DNA of 5,443 nucleotides from positions 1-5,443 of the forward strand of contig CAJUKL010000086.1 of assembly GCA_910587195.1 (NCBI GenBank). Direction: 5' to 3'. Source of the DNA: an uncultured Clostridia bacterium (lineage in GTDB: Bacteria; Bacillota; Clostridia; Lachnospirales; Anaerotignaceae). A program made the translations under genes and the position numbers. The notes below the pieces were generated by a model that saw nothing but the letters and a program-made list of their open reading frames with translations, made no database searches and was not told the origin of the DNA. Shown in pieces: positions 1 to 5,404 of the stretch (position 1 is the stretch's first letter; every line of letters starts with the position of its first letter).

Positions 1-43
1 CATTTTTGCTATGTTCTTTTCCTCCACATTTCTTACATTCCAT
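1..43 (-). CDS. N-terminal fragment of a zinc-ribbon protein, possibly a transposase (runs off the left edge)
   Basis: The minus strand opens with ATG at 43-41 and stays open for 14 codons to the window edge, reading MECKKCGGKEHSKN. The spaced Cys-x-x-Cys-Gly is the first half of a zinc ribbon or zinc knuckle. A start of this shape followed by Lys-Asn is common at the N-termini of IS1-like and related DDE transposases, but also in other small zinc-ribbon proteins, so the product is not settled. An AAGGAGA ribosome binding site lies ten bases upstream (60-54), which supports this start. That site and the first two bases of the ATG are part of a perfect hairpin, described separately. The neighbouring IS200/IS605-like debris makes a mobile-element gene more likely. 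Only 43 bases are visible, so the family call is an inference. Confidence 0.45.
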   Translation of the reverse strand, partial: MECKKCGGKEHSKN

Positions 44-72
44 ACTAATAACATCTCCTTTGTTATTAGTAT
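41..72 (-). promoter_or_regulatory. Translation-control hairpin with the Shine-Dalgarno sequence in its loop
   Basis: On the minus strand ATACTAATAACA (72-61) and TGTTATTAGTAT (53-42) are perfect 12-base inverted repeats. The 7-base loop between them, AAGGAGA (60-54), is the ribosome binding site itself. The 3' arm ends on the A and U of the AUG start codon of the leftmost gene. The structure would therefore hold the start codon at the foot of a stem while exposing the Shine-Dalgarno sequence. Hairpins that occlude the start are a known way for insertion sequences to suppress transposase translation from read-through transcripts. That this one acts so is inference; the pairing is directly visible. 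Confidence 0.6.
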
Positions 73-145
73 TTCCTTTTTCATTATTTTAATTACACCC
101 TCATTTAGTTTATCATATCTTGTTATATTGTTATATTCTGACACT

Positions 146-165
146 CCCATGCCTAAAGGCATGGG
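146..165 (-). repeat. Right-end-type hairpin (8-bp stem, TTTA loop)
   Basis: The minus strand has CCCATGCC, loop TTTA, GGCATGGG, preceded by AAGAAC and followed by AGTGTCAG. There is no T tract after it in this direction, so it is not a normal intrinsic terminator. Position and sequence resemble the subterminal hairpin recognised by the TnpA transposase at the right end of IS605-type elements, which also forms the 3' stem of the TnpB guide RNA. Bases just beyond it (140-120 on the minus strand) would be the guide in that reading; they contain a doubled 8-base unit, TATAACAA. Confidence 0.5.
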
Positions 166-211
166 GTTCTTAATTACATAAACTTCTAAATATACTCGAA
201 AGCATATAAAA

Positions 212-283
212 CTAATCTACTTCATTAAGACTTTCACTATCAAAGATACCATTGTATCCATTAACGATAGTATAAGGCTCGCG
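212..283 (-). pseudogene. Possible decayed C-terminal reading frame of a lost element gene
   Basis: Downstream of an in-frame TGA (286-284), the minus strand is open for 23 codons to TAG (214-212), giving REPYTIVNG then YNGIFDSESLNEVD. The composition looks protein-like, and the position, about 50 bases before the right-end hairpin, is where the tnpB stop codon usually lies. There is no start codon and no open frame upstream; a one-base frameshift near 285 would join it to residues KVLT in another frame. I do not recognise the peptide as a definite TnpB C-terminus. The same bases form RNA stems, so the open frame may be chance. Confidence 0.2.
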
Positions 284-309
284 TCAAAACCTTTTATTTT
301 CATAGTTTT

Positions 310-338
310 ATTATACCATTTCTTGTTCATACAAGCAA
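310..338 (-). promoter_or_regulatory. Minus-strand promoter with extended -10
   Basis: The minus strand carries TTGCTT (338-333), a 17-base spacer, and TATAAT (315-310) preceded by TGG, which makes an extended -10. This is a near-consensus housekeeping sigma-factor promoter. The expected start is near 303 and the transcript would run left through the structured region toward the hairpin at 165-146. No convincing protein-coding gene begins downstream. A 37-codon frame starts at 330, inside the promoter itself, and lacks a ribosome binding site. Confidence 0.55.
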
Positions 339-368
339 TATTAACATATACTAATCAAATATTGAAAT

Positions 369-417
369 AAAAAAAATGCTTTCATCCCACCCCTAAAGGA
401 GTGGGATGAAAGCATTT
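369..417 (-). terminator. Perfect 17-bp hairpin with minus-strand T tract
   Basis: Bases 374-390 and 401-417 are perfect inverted repeats of 17 bases. The ten-base loop can itself pair as CCT-AA-AGG after one C-A mismatch. On the minus strand the stem runs into eight consecutive T (376-369), so it has the form of a strong intrinsic terminator in that direction; on the plus strand no T tract follows. No minus-strand gene lies upstream, because the nearest gene to the right is on the plus strand. It may instead be an element end, or a barrier against antisense transcription from the right. The core resembles the hairpin at 146-165. Confidence 0.5.
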
Positions 418-420
418 AGC

Positions 421-510
421 TTGTAAAATGTTAAAAAAATTTTATATTTTTTTAAGAATTTTGTATAAAAATGTATTTTTATTTCGTTTAAAATAGGAAA
501 AGGGGGAGGA
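421..510 (+). promoter_or_regulatory. Leader of the 516-1535 gene: weak promoter candidates and ribosome binding site
   Basis: This very AT-rich leader has several weak -10-like boxes. The best pair is TTGTAA (421-426) with TATATT (443-448) at 16 bases; TATAAA at 464-469 is another -10 candidate without a good -35. None is strong and I cannot choose between them. The ribosome binding site is clear: GGGGGAGGA at 502-510, whose GGAGG ends six bases before the ATG at 516. Confidence 0.25.
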
Positions 511-515
511 TATTG

Positions 516-1535
516 ATGTTTATTTTTCAAAAAAAATATTTTGTTGCACTTGCCAGCATATTCCTAATTTGTTGTATGTTTCTTTTTTATATTGTTTTTT
601 TATATAAAGATAAAAAAGTAGACTTGCTTTGCTTGCCTCTGCTGCCGGTGGAAAAAAATGAGGAAGAAACAGAAAGTTATTTTGCCTATGATATTTCAGA
701 ACTTTACGACGGAAATCCTTGGAAGGAAGAATGGAATATAGAAACATTACCCGTATTTTATAATACAGAATTAAAAAATAGGACACAAAAGGATAAAGAG
801 GCAAAAAGCAGAATACAATATAAAAGGGAATTTTTAGAACAAGTTGCTAAAAAATTTGGTGTTACAAAAAAAGATAGTATTATTTATGATACTTGGAATA
901 TTTTTTTAGAAAGTAAAGCCTATTCTTTTCAGATGAACCTTTATCAAGATGTTCTTTGCATTAAATTAAAAGAGCCTATAACATTACCTTTTTCTTATGA
1001 ACCAGAAAGGAAAGAACAAGCAGAAAAAGCAATTTCTTATTTTATGGATACCTATAAAGACTATTTTGACTGGAAAGAAGCGGAAAAAGCACTTTCTTGC
1101 TGGTATGATGTCTATGGCAAAAAATATTTTTCTTTATATGCCTATGAAAATGGAGATACTTTAGAAGAAAAATTGCTACAGTATCATTTTAATCGTGCTT
1201 ATTTTAAAATGGGAGAAAAAAACGAATTAAAAGCAATTTTTTTTCGCAAAACAGACCTTTCTGAAAAAATAGGAGAGTATCCCATTATAACAACAGAACA
1301 AGCAAAACAGTTGCTCTATAGCCAAAAATATAGTTCTGTATCTGGAAATACTTTTTTGCAAAATATGACGCTAGTAAAAACAGAACTGGTTTATAAAGAT
1401 AGTATTTATGATAGTATTTTTATGCCATGCTATAAATTTTTTGTGCAACTGCCGGAGGAAAAAGAAAATGGCTTGCGCCATTATGATGTGTATTATATTC
1501 CAGCAATCCAAGAACAATACTTAAAATTTGACTAA
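516..1535 (+). CDS. Membrane-anchored extracytoplasmic protein of unknown function (YycI/PepSY-like C-terminus)
   Basis: This 339-residue protein is not a family I can name. Two lysines near the N-terminus are followed by one hydrophobic segment (about residues 8-30) and then charged, soluble sequence, so it is probably an uncleaved signal anchor with the rest outside the cell. The Cys pair at 19-20 lies in the middle of the segment and does not fit a lipobox. The last 85 residues run from YPIITTEQAKQLL (from residue 255), through a strand ending LVYKD, to MPCYKFFVQLPEE (from 303) and a final YDVYYIPAI. This order resembles the YycH/YycI and PepSY type of extracytoplasmic domain, in which a helix packs on a sheet; that is a pattern judgement only. 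ATG at 516 is preferred to the TTG at 513 because of ribosome binding site spacing (six against three bases). The gene stands 132 bases before the next one, which has its own promoter. Confidence 0.8.
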   Translation: MFIFQKKYFVALASIFLICCMFLFYIVFLYKDKKVDLLCLPLLPVEKNEEETESYFAYDISELYDGNPWKEEWNIETLPVFYNTELKNRTQKDKEAKSRIQYKREFLEQVAKKFGVTKKDSIIYDTWNIFLESKAYSFQMNLYQDVLCIKLKEPITLPFSYEPERKEQAEKAISYFMDTYKDYFDWKEAEKALSCWYDVYGKKYFSLYAYENGDTLEEKLLQYHFNRAYFKMGEKNELKAIFFRKTDLSEKIGEYPIITTEQAKQLLYSQKYSSVSGNTFLQNMTLVKTELVYKDSIYDSIFMPCYKFFVQLPEEKENGLRHYDVYYIPAIQEQYLKFD

Positions 1536-1554
1536 ATTTATCACTATCTTTTAT

Positions 1555-1589
1555 TTTCTCTAATTTTCTCTTGCACTTTTTTAGAGAAA
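1555..1589. repeat. 9-bp inverted repeat between the first two plus-strand genes
   Basis: TTTCTCTAA (1555-1563) and TTAGAGAAA (1581-1589) are perfect inverted repeats separated by 17 bases. The loop holds a second copy of TTTTCTCT, so the right arm could pair with either left copy. There is no T tract after the stem, so it is a poor terminator for the upstream gene. It lies where the -35 region of the following promoter would be, so it could be a protein-binding site. Function is unknown and chance in AT-rich DNA is possible. Confidence 0.3.
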
Positions 1590-1601
1590 CAGCTAAAATA
1601 A

Positions 1602-1633
1602 AATTGGTATAATTGCAATTTGTTGTACCAATT
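1602..1633 (+). promoter_or_regulatory. Extended -10 promoter with overlapping inverted repeat (possible operator)
   Basis: TATAAT (1608-1613) is preceded by TGG (1605-1607), a perfect extended -10, with no recognisable -35 at 16-18 bases. TTGCAC at 1571 is too far away. The expected start is near 1620, giving a leader of about 48 bases before the gene at 1668. AATTGGTA (1602-1609) and TACCAATT (1626-1633) form an 8-bp perfect inverted repeat that brackets the -10 and the start point, and the palindrome AATTGCAATT (1611-1620) sits between them. A repressor site over the promoter is a reasonable inference; no known operator was recognised. Confidence 0.55.
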
Positions 1634-1648
1634 AGGGGGCGAGTAAAT

Positions 1649-1666
1649 TCCCAATCAGTGGGAGGG
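1649..1666 (+). promoter_or_regulatory. Ribosome binding site inside a small hairpin, decides start of the 1668 gene
   Basis: TCCCA (1649-1653) can pair with TGGGA (1659-1663) across a 5-base loop, tying up most of the GGGAGGG (1660-1666) ribosome binding site. The GGAGG ends only two bases before the ATG at 1668, which is unusually tight. A TTG in the same frame at 1674 would have eight bases of spacing. Initiation may be inefficient, regulated, or at the TTG. Confidence 0.35.
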
Positions 1667-1667
1667 T

Positions 1668-3575
1668 ATGAACTTGGAAAAAAATCAAAAACATACAGAA
1701 AATGGTATAGAAAAACAAGACACGGTTTCACCTGTATTTTGGGAAAATTTTGATACTGTAGAAGCAGAAAAAACACAAATAAACAGTGCAAACAAACCAG
1801 AAGAAAAAGAAAAAAAAGCTCTTATCCTTTCAGAAGAAATTGAGGAGGATATGGAAGAAGATATTTTTGAAGAAATAGAGGAAGATGTAGCAGACATAGA
1901 AAATGATACCAGTATCATTAACATGGAAAATAATACGGTTCCGCTTTGTTTACCAGATGCCGAAAAGAAAGAAGAAAATAACCAAAATGTAGATGAAAAT
2001 AATCAAGATACAGAAACACCTTTAGAGGAGGAAAAAAAGACTACACCAGAAAAAATAGAACAAAATATGGAAAAAACAAAGCTAACACCTCCTTTAGAAG
2101 TAGCGGAAATCACAGAAGTCACACAACGTTTAGATACCATAGAAGATAAAAGTGCTTTTTTAGAAATGCTTCAAAATATTGACATAGATGATTTAGGGGA
2201 TAAAAATGCTTATTTAGATACGGTTGAGTCAGAAAATTTTGAAGAAGAACCACCTTTAGAAGAAGATGATATTTATTATGATGAGGAAACTTCTTCTGCA
2301 CTTTATCGTGCAGAAAAAAGACGCTTAAAAATAATATTAATTTTTTCTGTTGTGGTGGGTGTTATTGTTTTTTTAATTGGCTATATCATTATGGGAATGC
2401 ATCAAAGAGAATTGAGAGAAGAATTAGAAAAACAATTAGCAGCACAACAAACTGTTACTGTCGATAATCGGCTGGTTATGGTGCGCACAGTTGCCACAAA
2501 TAGAGAATTATCTGTGCATGATATTAACAGTGATGAACAATATATTATTAAAACAAATAGTGATACTAAATTTTTTGACCGTTTTAGGCGGCAAAGTTCT
2601 GTTACTAAAATTCAAAGAGGGGATTTAGTTTCTATCATTATGAATGATGATGGGCAAACAGCAAAGGAAATTTATTATTCTGCAGATACATGGATGGCAA
2701 AAGAAGTAAATGGTCTTTTTGTCAATCCACCAGAAAAAACAGTTTCGATTACCTTTGTGGACGGAACAGAACCTAAAACATATCATTACACAGATGACAA
2801 ATTGTTTTTATATAAAGATGGGGAAATTTCCCCGCAAAGTATTGCCCCTTGTGATGTAATTACTATGCAGGGACGTGGTGATACATTATGGTCCATTAAA
2901 GTGATTGAATCTCATGGAACAATGACTTTAGAACATGAAGATGAAATTGAAAATGGCGTTTTAACAGTAGATAATCAAGATAGATTTGCTTTAGAAGGCT
3001 TTGGTAGTTTACCTTTAACAGAAGGTGTTCATCAAATTTATGTTACAGGAGATAATATAGAGCCTTTTGAAGATACTATATTTGTTGTACCAAGAGAAAG
3101 CTTTGTTTATGACTTGTCTAATGCGCAGTCAAAAACAGGTGTTGTTATTATCAAAGCAAATGTATATGATTTTGAACTATATATCAATGGTGCAGAAGCA
3201 AACGGTGCAAAACCGATTGTTTTACCACTGGGAGAGTATGAGATTACAGTACAAAAAAATGGTTATAAAACATGGACTCAAATGGTAACGGTAGTAGAGC
3301 CTTCCATTACAGTAGATGTTTTAATGGAGGAAGATATTCACGAAAGTGTAATTTCTTTCCATTCCACACCAGAAGGTGCAACCATTTTATGGAATGGAAA
3401 AGAAATTGGTATAACACCTTTAGAGCATACTGTTCGCTATGGTGTTTATAAATTAGAGGTTGTTCTGGAAGGACATAAACCTTATGTGGAAACGGTTGTT
3501 GTGGATAAATCTGCTGTGACGATTGCGCCACATTTGATTGTGGAAGAAAAGCCAGCAGAAAACCAATTACAATAA
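1668..3575 (+). CDS. Single-pass membrane protein with acidic cytoplasmic region and two C-terminal PEGA domains
   Basis: The protein has 635 residues in four parts. Residues 1-218 are low-complexity and rich in Glu, Asp and Asn, including runs such as EEIEEDMEEDIFEEIEED, and are probably disordered. A short basic patch (EKRRLK) precedes one membrane span at about 222-244, so the acidic part should be cytoplasmic. After the span comes a short charged helix, perhaps coiled coil, then a beta-rich region (about 265-485) I cannot name. The C-terminus has two PEGA domains. The first (about 490-553) is divergent but keeps LYINGAEA and LPLGEYEITVQKNGYK. The second (about 560-625) has the signature STPEGATILWNGKEIGITPL and a GVYKLEVVLEGHKPY end. 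PEGA domains are usually surface-exposed beta folds, often thought to contact the cell wall or other envelope proteins. The gene ends 29 bases before pgcA with no terminator between, so the two are probably one transcript. A role in sensing or organising the envelope is inference. TTG 1674 is an alternative start. Confidence 0.88.
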   Translation: MNLEKNQKHTENGIEKQDTVSPVFWENFDTVEAEKTQINSANKPEEKEKKALILSEEIEEDMEEDIFEEIEEDVADIENDTSIINMENNTVPLCLPDAEKKEENNQNVDENNQDTETPLEEEKKTTPEKIEQNMEKTKLTPPLEVAEITEVTQRLDTIEDKSAFLEMLQNIDIDDLGDKNAYLDTVESENFEEEPPLEEDDIYYDEETSSALYRAEKRRLKIILIFSVVVGVIVFLIGYIIMGMHQRELREELEKQLAAQQTVTVDNRLVMVRTVATNRELSVHDINSDEQYIIKTNSDTKFFDRFRRQSSVTKIQRGDLVSIIMNDDGQTAKEIYYSADTWMAKEVNGLFVNPPEKTVSITFVDGTEPKTYHYTDDKLFLYKDGEISPQSIAPCDVITMQGRGDTLWSIKVIESHGTMTLEHEDEIENGVLTVDNQDRFALEGFGSLPLTEGVHQIYVTGDNIEPFEDTIFVVPRESFVYDLSNAQSKTGVVIIKANVYDFELYINGAEANGAKPIVLPLGEYEITVQKNGYKTWTQMVTVVEPSITVDVLMEEDIHESVISFHSTPEGATILWNGKEIGITPLEHTVRYGVYKLEVVLEGHKPYVETVVVDKSAVTIAPHLIVEEKPAENQLQ

Positions 3576-3604
3576 TAAAACAAAAAAGAGGAGGAAATAA
3601 AAAG

Positions 3605-5338
3605 ATGGACTACAAACAAAAGTATGCACAATGGTTAAAAGATGATTGTTTTGATGCCGAAACAAAAAAAGAATTGGAAGCAATTTCAGGTGATGACAAG
3701 GAAATTAAAGAACGTTTTTACAAAGATTTAGAATTTGGTACTGCTGGCTTAAGAGGAATTATTGGCGCTGGTACCAATCGCATGAATGTTTACACAGTTG
3801 GAAAGGCAAGTCAAGGCTTAGCAAACTACATATTATCACAGGGAGAGGAAACAGTAAAAAAAGGAGTTGCAATTGCTTATGACTCCAGAAATATGTCACC
3901 AGAATTTGCAGAAGCAACTGCATTGATTATGGCAGCAAATGGTATTCCTGCACACATTTATCCTTCCCTGCGCCCTGTACCAATGCTTTCTTTTGCAGTA
4001 CGCCATTTAGGTTGTACCGCAGGCGTTGTAATTACCGCAAGCCATAACCCACCAGAATATAATGGCTATAAAGTATACTGGGCAGATGGCGGACAGGTTC
4101 CTGCACCTCGTGATGGCGAAATTATAAAAGAAGTAAATAAAGTGGAAAACTATACAGACATTAAAAAAATAAGTCTGGAAGAAGCAAAAGCAAAAAATCT
4201 TTATCATATAATTGATAGTTCTGTTGATGATGCTTTTGTAGAAAGTGTAAAATCAAGAGCGTTAAATAATGATTTGGTTAAAAAATTAGGCGACGACTTT
4301 AAAGTTGTATATACACCAATTCATGGTTCTGGCAATATTCCAGTACGTCGTATTTTGGAAGAATCTGGATTTCAAAATGTATATGTTGTAAAAGAACAAG
4401 AATTGCCAGATGGTAACTTCCCAACTGTTGGCTATCCAAACCCAGAAAACCCAGATGTATTTACCCTTGCGATTGCTTTGGCAAAAGAAAAAAATGCAGA
4501 CATTATTGTTGGTACTGACCCTGACGCAGATAGAGTTGGCGCAGTTGTAAAAGATGATAAAGGCGATTATATTGTACTGACAGGAAATATGACAGGTGCA
4601 TTGTTGACAGAATATATTCTTTCTCAAAGAAAAGCACAAGGCAAATTACCTGCAAATGGTGCTGTTATCAAAACAATCGTTACAACAGAAATGACACGTT
4701 ATATTTGTGAGGACTATGGCATCAAATTGTTTGATGTATTGACAGGCTTTAAATATATTGGCGAAAAAATCAAAGAATTTGAACAAAGCGGAGAATATGA
4801 ATATGTATTTGGCTTTGAAGAAAGTTATGGTTCTTTACCTGGCACTTATGCAAGAGATAAAGATGCCGTTGCTGCAACACTTTTAATTTGTGAAATGGCA
4901 GCATACTATAAATCAAAAGGCATGACTTTATATGATGGTCTTTTGGCACTTTACAAAAAATATGGTTTCTGCAAAGAAGGCATTAAGTCCTTGACTTTAA
5001 AAGGCATTGAAGGTCTTGAAAAGATACAAAAAATCATGGCTACTTTTAGAGAAAATACACCATCTGAATTTGCAGGCATTGCTGTTACATGGGCAAGAGA
5101 TTACAAAACAAAAGTATTTAAAAACATTAAAACTGGCGAAACAGAAGAAGATACTCTCCCTACCTCTGATGTATTGCATTATACTTTAGAAGATGGTACT
5201 TGGATTTGTATTCGTCCTTCTGGCACAGAGCCAAAACTGAAATTCTACTATGGCGTAAAAGGAACAAGTGTAGAAGATGCAGATGCAAAAATTGCAGCAT
5301 TGGATAAAGCGGTAGATAAAAAATTAGAAGAAATCTAA
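3605..5338 (+). CDS. pgcA: Alpha-phosphoglucomutase (alpha-D-phosphohexomutase family)
   Basis: This cytoplasmic enzyme interconverts glucose 6-phosphate and glucose 1-phosphate through a bisphosphate intermediate, feeding UDP-glucose and thus glycolipid, teichoic acid and capsule synthesis. All four phosphohexomutase signatures are present. GTAGLRG lies at 45-51 in the N-terminal domain. The catalytic loop TASHNP is at 144-149, with Ser146 as the phosphorylated residue. The metal-binding loop DPDADR is at 305-310, with three aspartates. The sugar-specificity loop GFEES is at 403-407, and the phosphate-binding loop RPSGTEP is at 537-543. The 577-residue length and many stretches (YKDLEFGTAGLRG, HNPPEYNGYKVY, LTGFKYIGEKIKE) match Bacillus subtilis PgcA (about 581 aa) as I remember it. 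A related phosphopentomutase or phosphomannomutase specificity cannot be excluded from sequence alone. ATG 3605 follows AGGAGG (3589-3594) with a ten-base spacer. A strong terminator begins ten bases after the stop. Confidence 0.96.
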   Translation: MDYKQKYAQWLKDDCFDAETKKELEAISGDDKEIKERFYKDLEFGTAGLRGIIGAGTNRMNVYTVGKASQGLANYILSQGEETVKKGVAIAYDSRNMSPEFAEATALIMAANGIPAHIYPSLRPVPMLSFAVRHLGCTAGVVITASHNPPEYNGYKVYWADGGQVPAPRDGEIIKEVNKVENYTDIKKISLEEAKAKNLYHIIDSSVDDAFVESVKSRALNNDLVKKLGDDFKVVYTPIHGSGNIPVRRILEESGFQNVYVVKEQELPDGNFPTVGYPNPENPDVFTLAIALAKEKNADIIVGTDPDADRVGAVVKDDKGDYIVLTGNMTGALLTEYILSQRKAQGKLPANGAVIKTIVTTEMTRYICEDYGIKLFDVLTGFKYIGEKIKEFEQSGEYEYVFGFEESYGSLPGTYARDKDAVAATLLICEMAAYYKSKGMTLYDGLLALYKKYGFCKEGIKSLTLKGIEGLEKIQKIMATFRENTPSEFAGIAVTWARDYKTKVFKNIKTGETEEDTLPTSDVLHYTLEDGTWICIRPSGTEPKLKFYYGVKGTSVEDADAKIAALDKAVDKKLEEI

Positions 5339-5347
5339 AAAATAAAG

Positions 5348-5381
5348 AGCCTTGAGAATTATTTTCTCAAGGCTTATTTTT
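5348..5381. terminator. Intrinsic terminator after pgcA, apparently bidirectional
   Basis: AGCCTTGAGAA (5348-5358) and TTCTCAAGGCT (5364-5374) form a perfect 11-bp stem with a TTATT loop. On the plus strand TATTTTT follows (5375-5381). On the minus strand the stem is followed by CTTTATTTTTT, so it should also stop transcription from the right. It ends the transcript carrying the PEGA protein and pgcA. Confidence 0.9.
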
Positions 5382-5404
5382 CGCACACGGTACAGAACAA
5401 ATTT

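Larger units (their letters stand above)
146..303 (-). ncRNA. Putative structured minus-strand RNA, omega-RNA-like
   Basis: A transcript starting near 303, just downstream of the promoter at 338-310, would fold well. Going 5' to 3', ACTATC (271-266) pairs with GATAGT (241-236) around an inner hairpin GATAC-AATG-GTATC (258-245). A 7-bp hairpin with a UUCG tetraloop follows (207-190). The last structure is an 8-bp hairpin with a UUUA loop (165-146). A TnpB guide RNA (omega-RNA, reRNA) typically covers the 3' part of tnpB and ends in the right-end hairpin, with the guide read from flanking DNA; the layout here matches that plan in size and order. No intact tnpB accompanies it. The stems are visible; transcription and function are inferred, and a fossil of a former element is the main alternative. 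Confidence 0.38.
140..417 (-). mobile_element. Probable remnant or non-autonomous derivative of an IS200/IS605-type element
   Basis: The stretch has no intact gene but is bounded by two hairpins with the same core. The minus strand reads CCCATGCCTTTAGGCATGGG (165-146) at one side and CCCACTCCTTTAGGGGTGGG (405-386) at the other. Imperfect palindromes rather than terminal inverted repeats are the hallmark of IS200/IS605 ends, and a CC-TTTA-GG hairpin followed by GTGTCAG resembles the right ends of TnpB-carrying elements in Firmicutes. Between them are a minus-strand promoter and a foldable transcript. No tnpA or intact tnpB is present, so this would be a deletion derivative (PATE or MITE-like). 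The exact ends, a target site and the direction are not proven; 374-417 could instead be an unrelated terminator. Confidence 0.33.

Noticed and set aside
217..330. 37-codon minus-strand frame starting MNKKWYNKT
   Set aside because: Its ATG lies inside the promoter spacer, upstream of the expected transcript start. It has no ribosome binding site and the region folds as RNA instead.
1..512. CRISPR array, tRNA or riboswitch in the gene-poor left region
   Set aside because: There are no regularly spaced direct repeats, no cloverleaf with a CCA-type acceptor and no recognisable riboswitch core; the structure seen fits a mobile-element end better.
513..515. TTG as start of the first plus-strand gene
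   Set aside because: It is only three bases after the ribosome binding site; the adjacent ATG at 516 has six bases and is a stronger start codon.
567..575. Lipoprotein signal (Leu-Ile-Cys-Cys) in the first gene
   Set aside because: The residues before Cys do not fit the lipobox (a small residue is expected at -1) and the hydrophobic segment continues well past the Cys.
520..804. Minus-strand open frame opposite the first gene
   Set aside because: It is antisense to a well-supported gene, its composition mirrors the plus-strand codons, and no ribosome binding site or recognised domain was seen.
1571..1576. TTGCAC as the -35 box of the PEGA-gene promoter
   Set aside because: It lies 31 bases before the TATAAT box, far outside the usual 16-18, so the promoter is better read as extended -10 only.
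1420..1791. Minus-strand 123-codon frame across the gap between the first two genes
   Set aside because: It overlaps the ends of two plus-strand genes and the promoter between them, and the translation is Phe/Leu-rich as expected of the complement of AT-rich coding DNA.
3067..3288. Plus-strand out-of-frame open reading frame within the PEGA gene
   Set aside because: It is an alternate frame of the PEGA-domain coding sequence with no features of its own.
4286..4639. Minus-strand 117-codon frame within pgcA
   Set aside because: It is antisense to the catalytic core of pgcA; the Cys- and Phe-rich product is typical of a complement-strand shadow.
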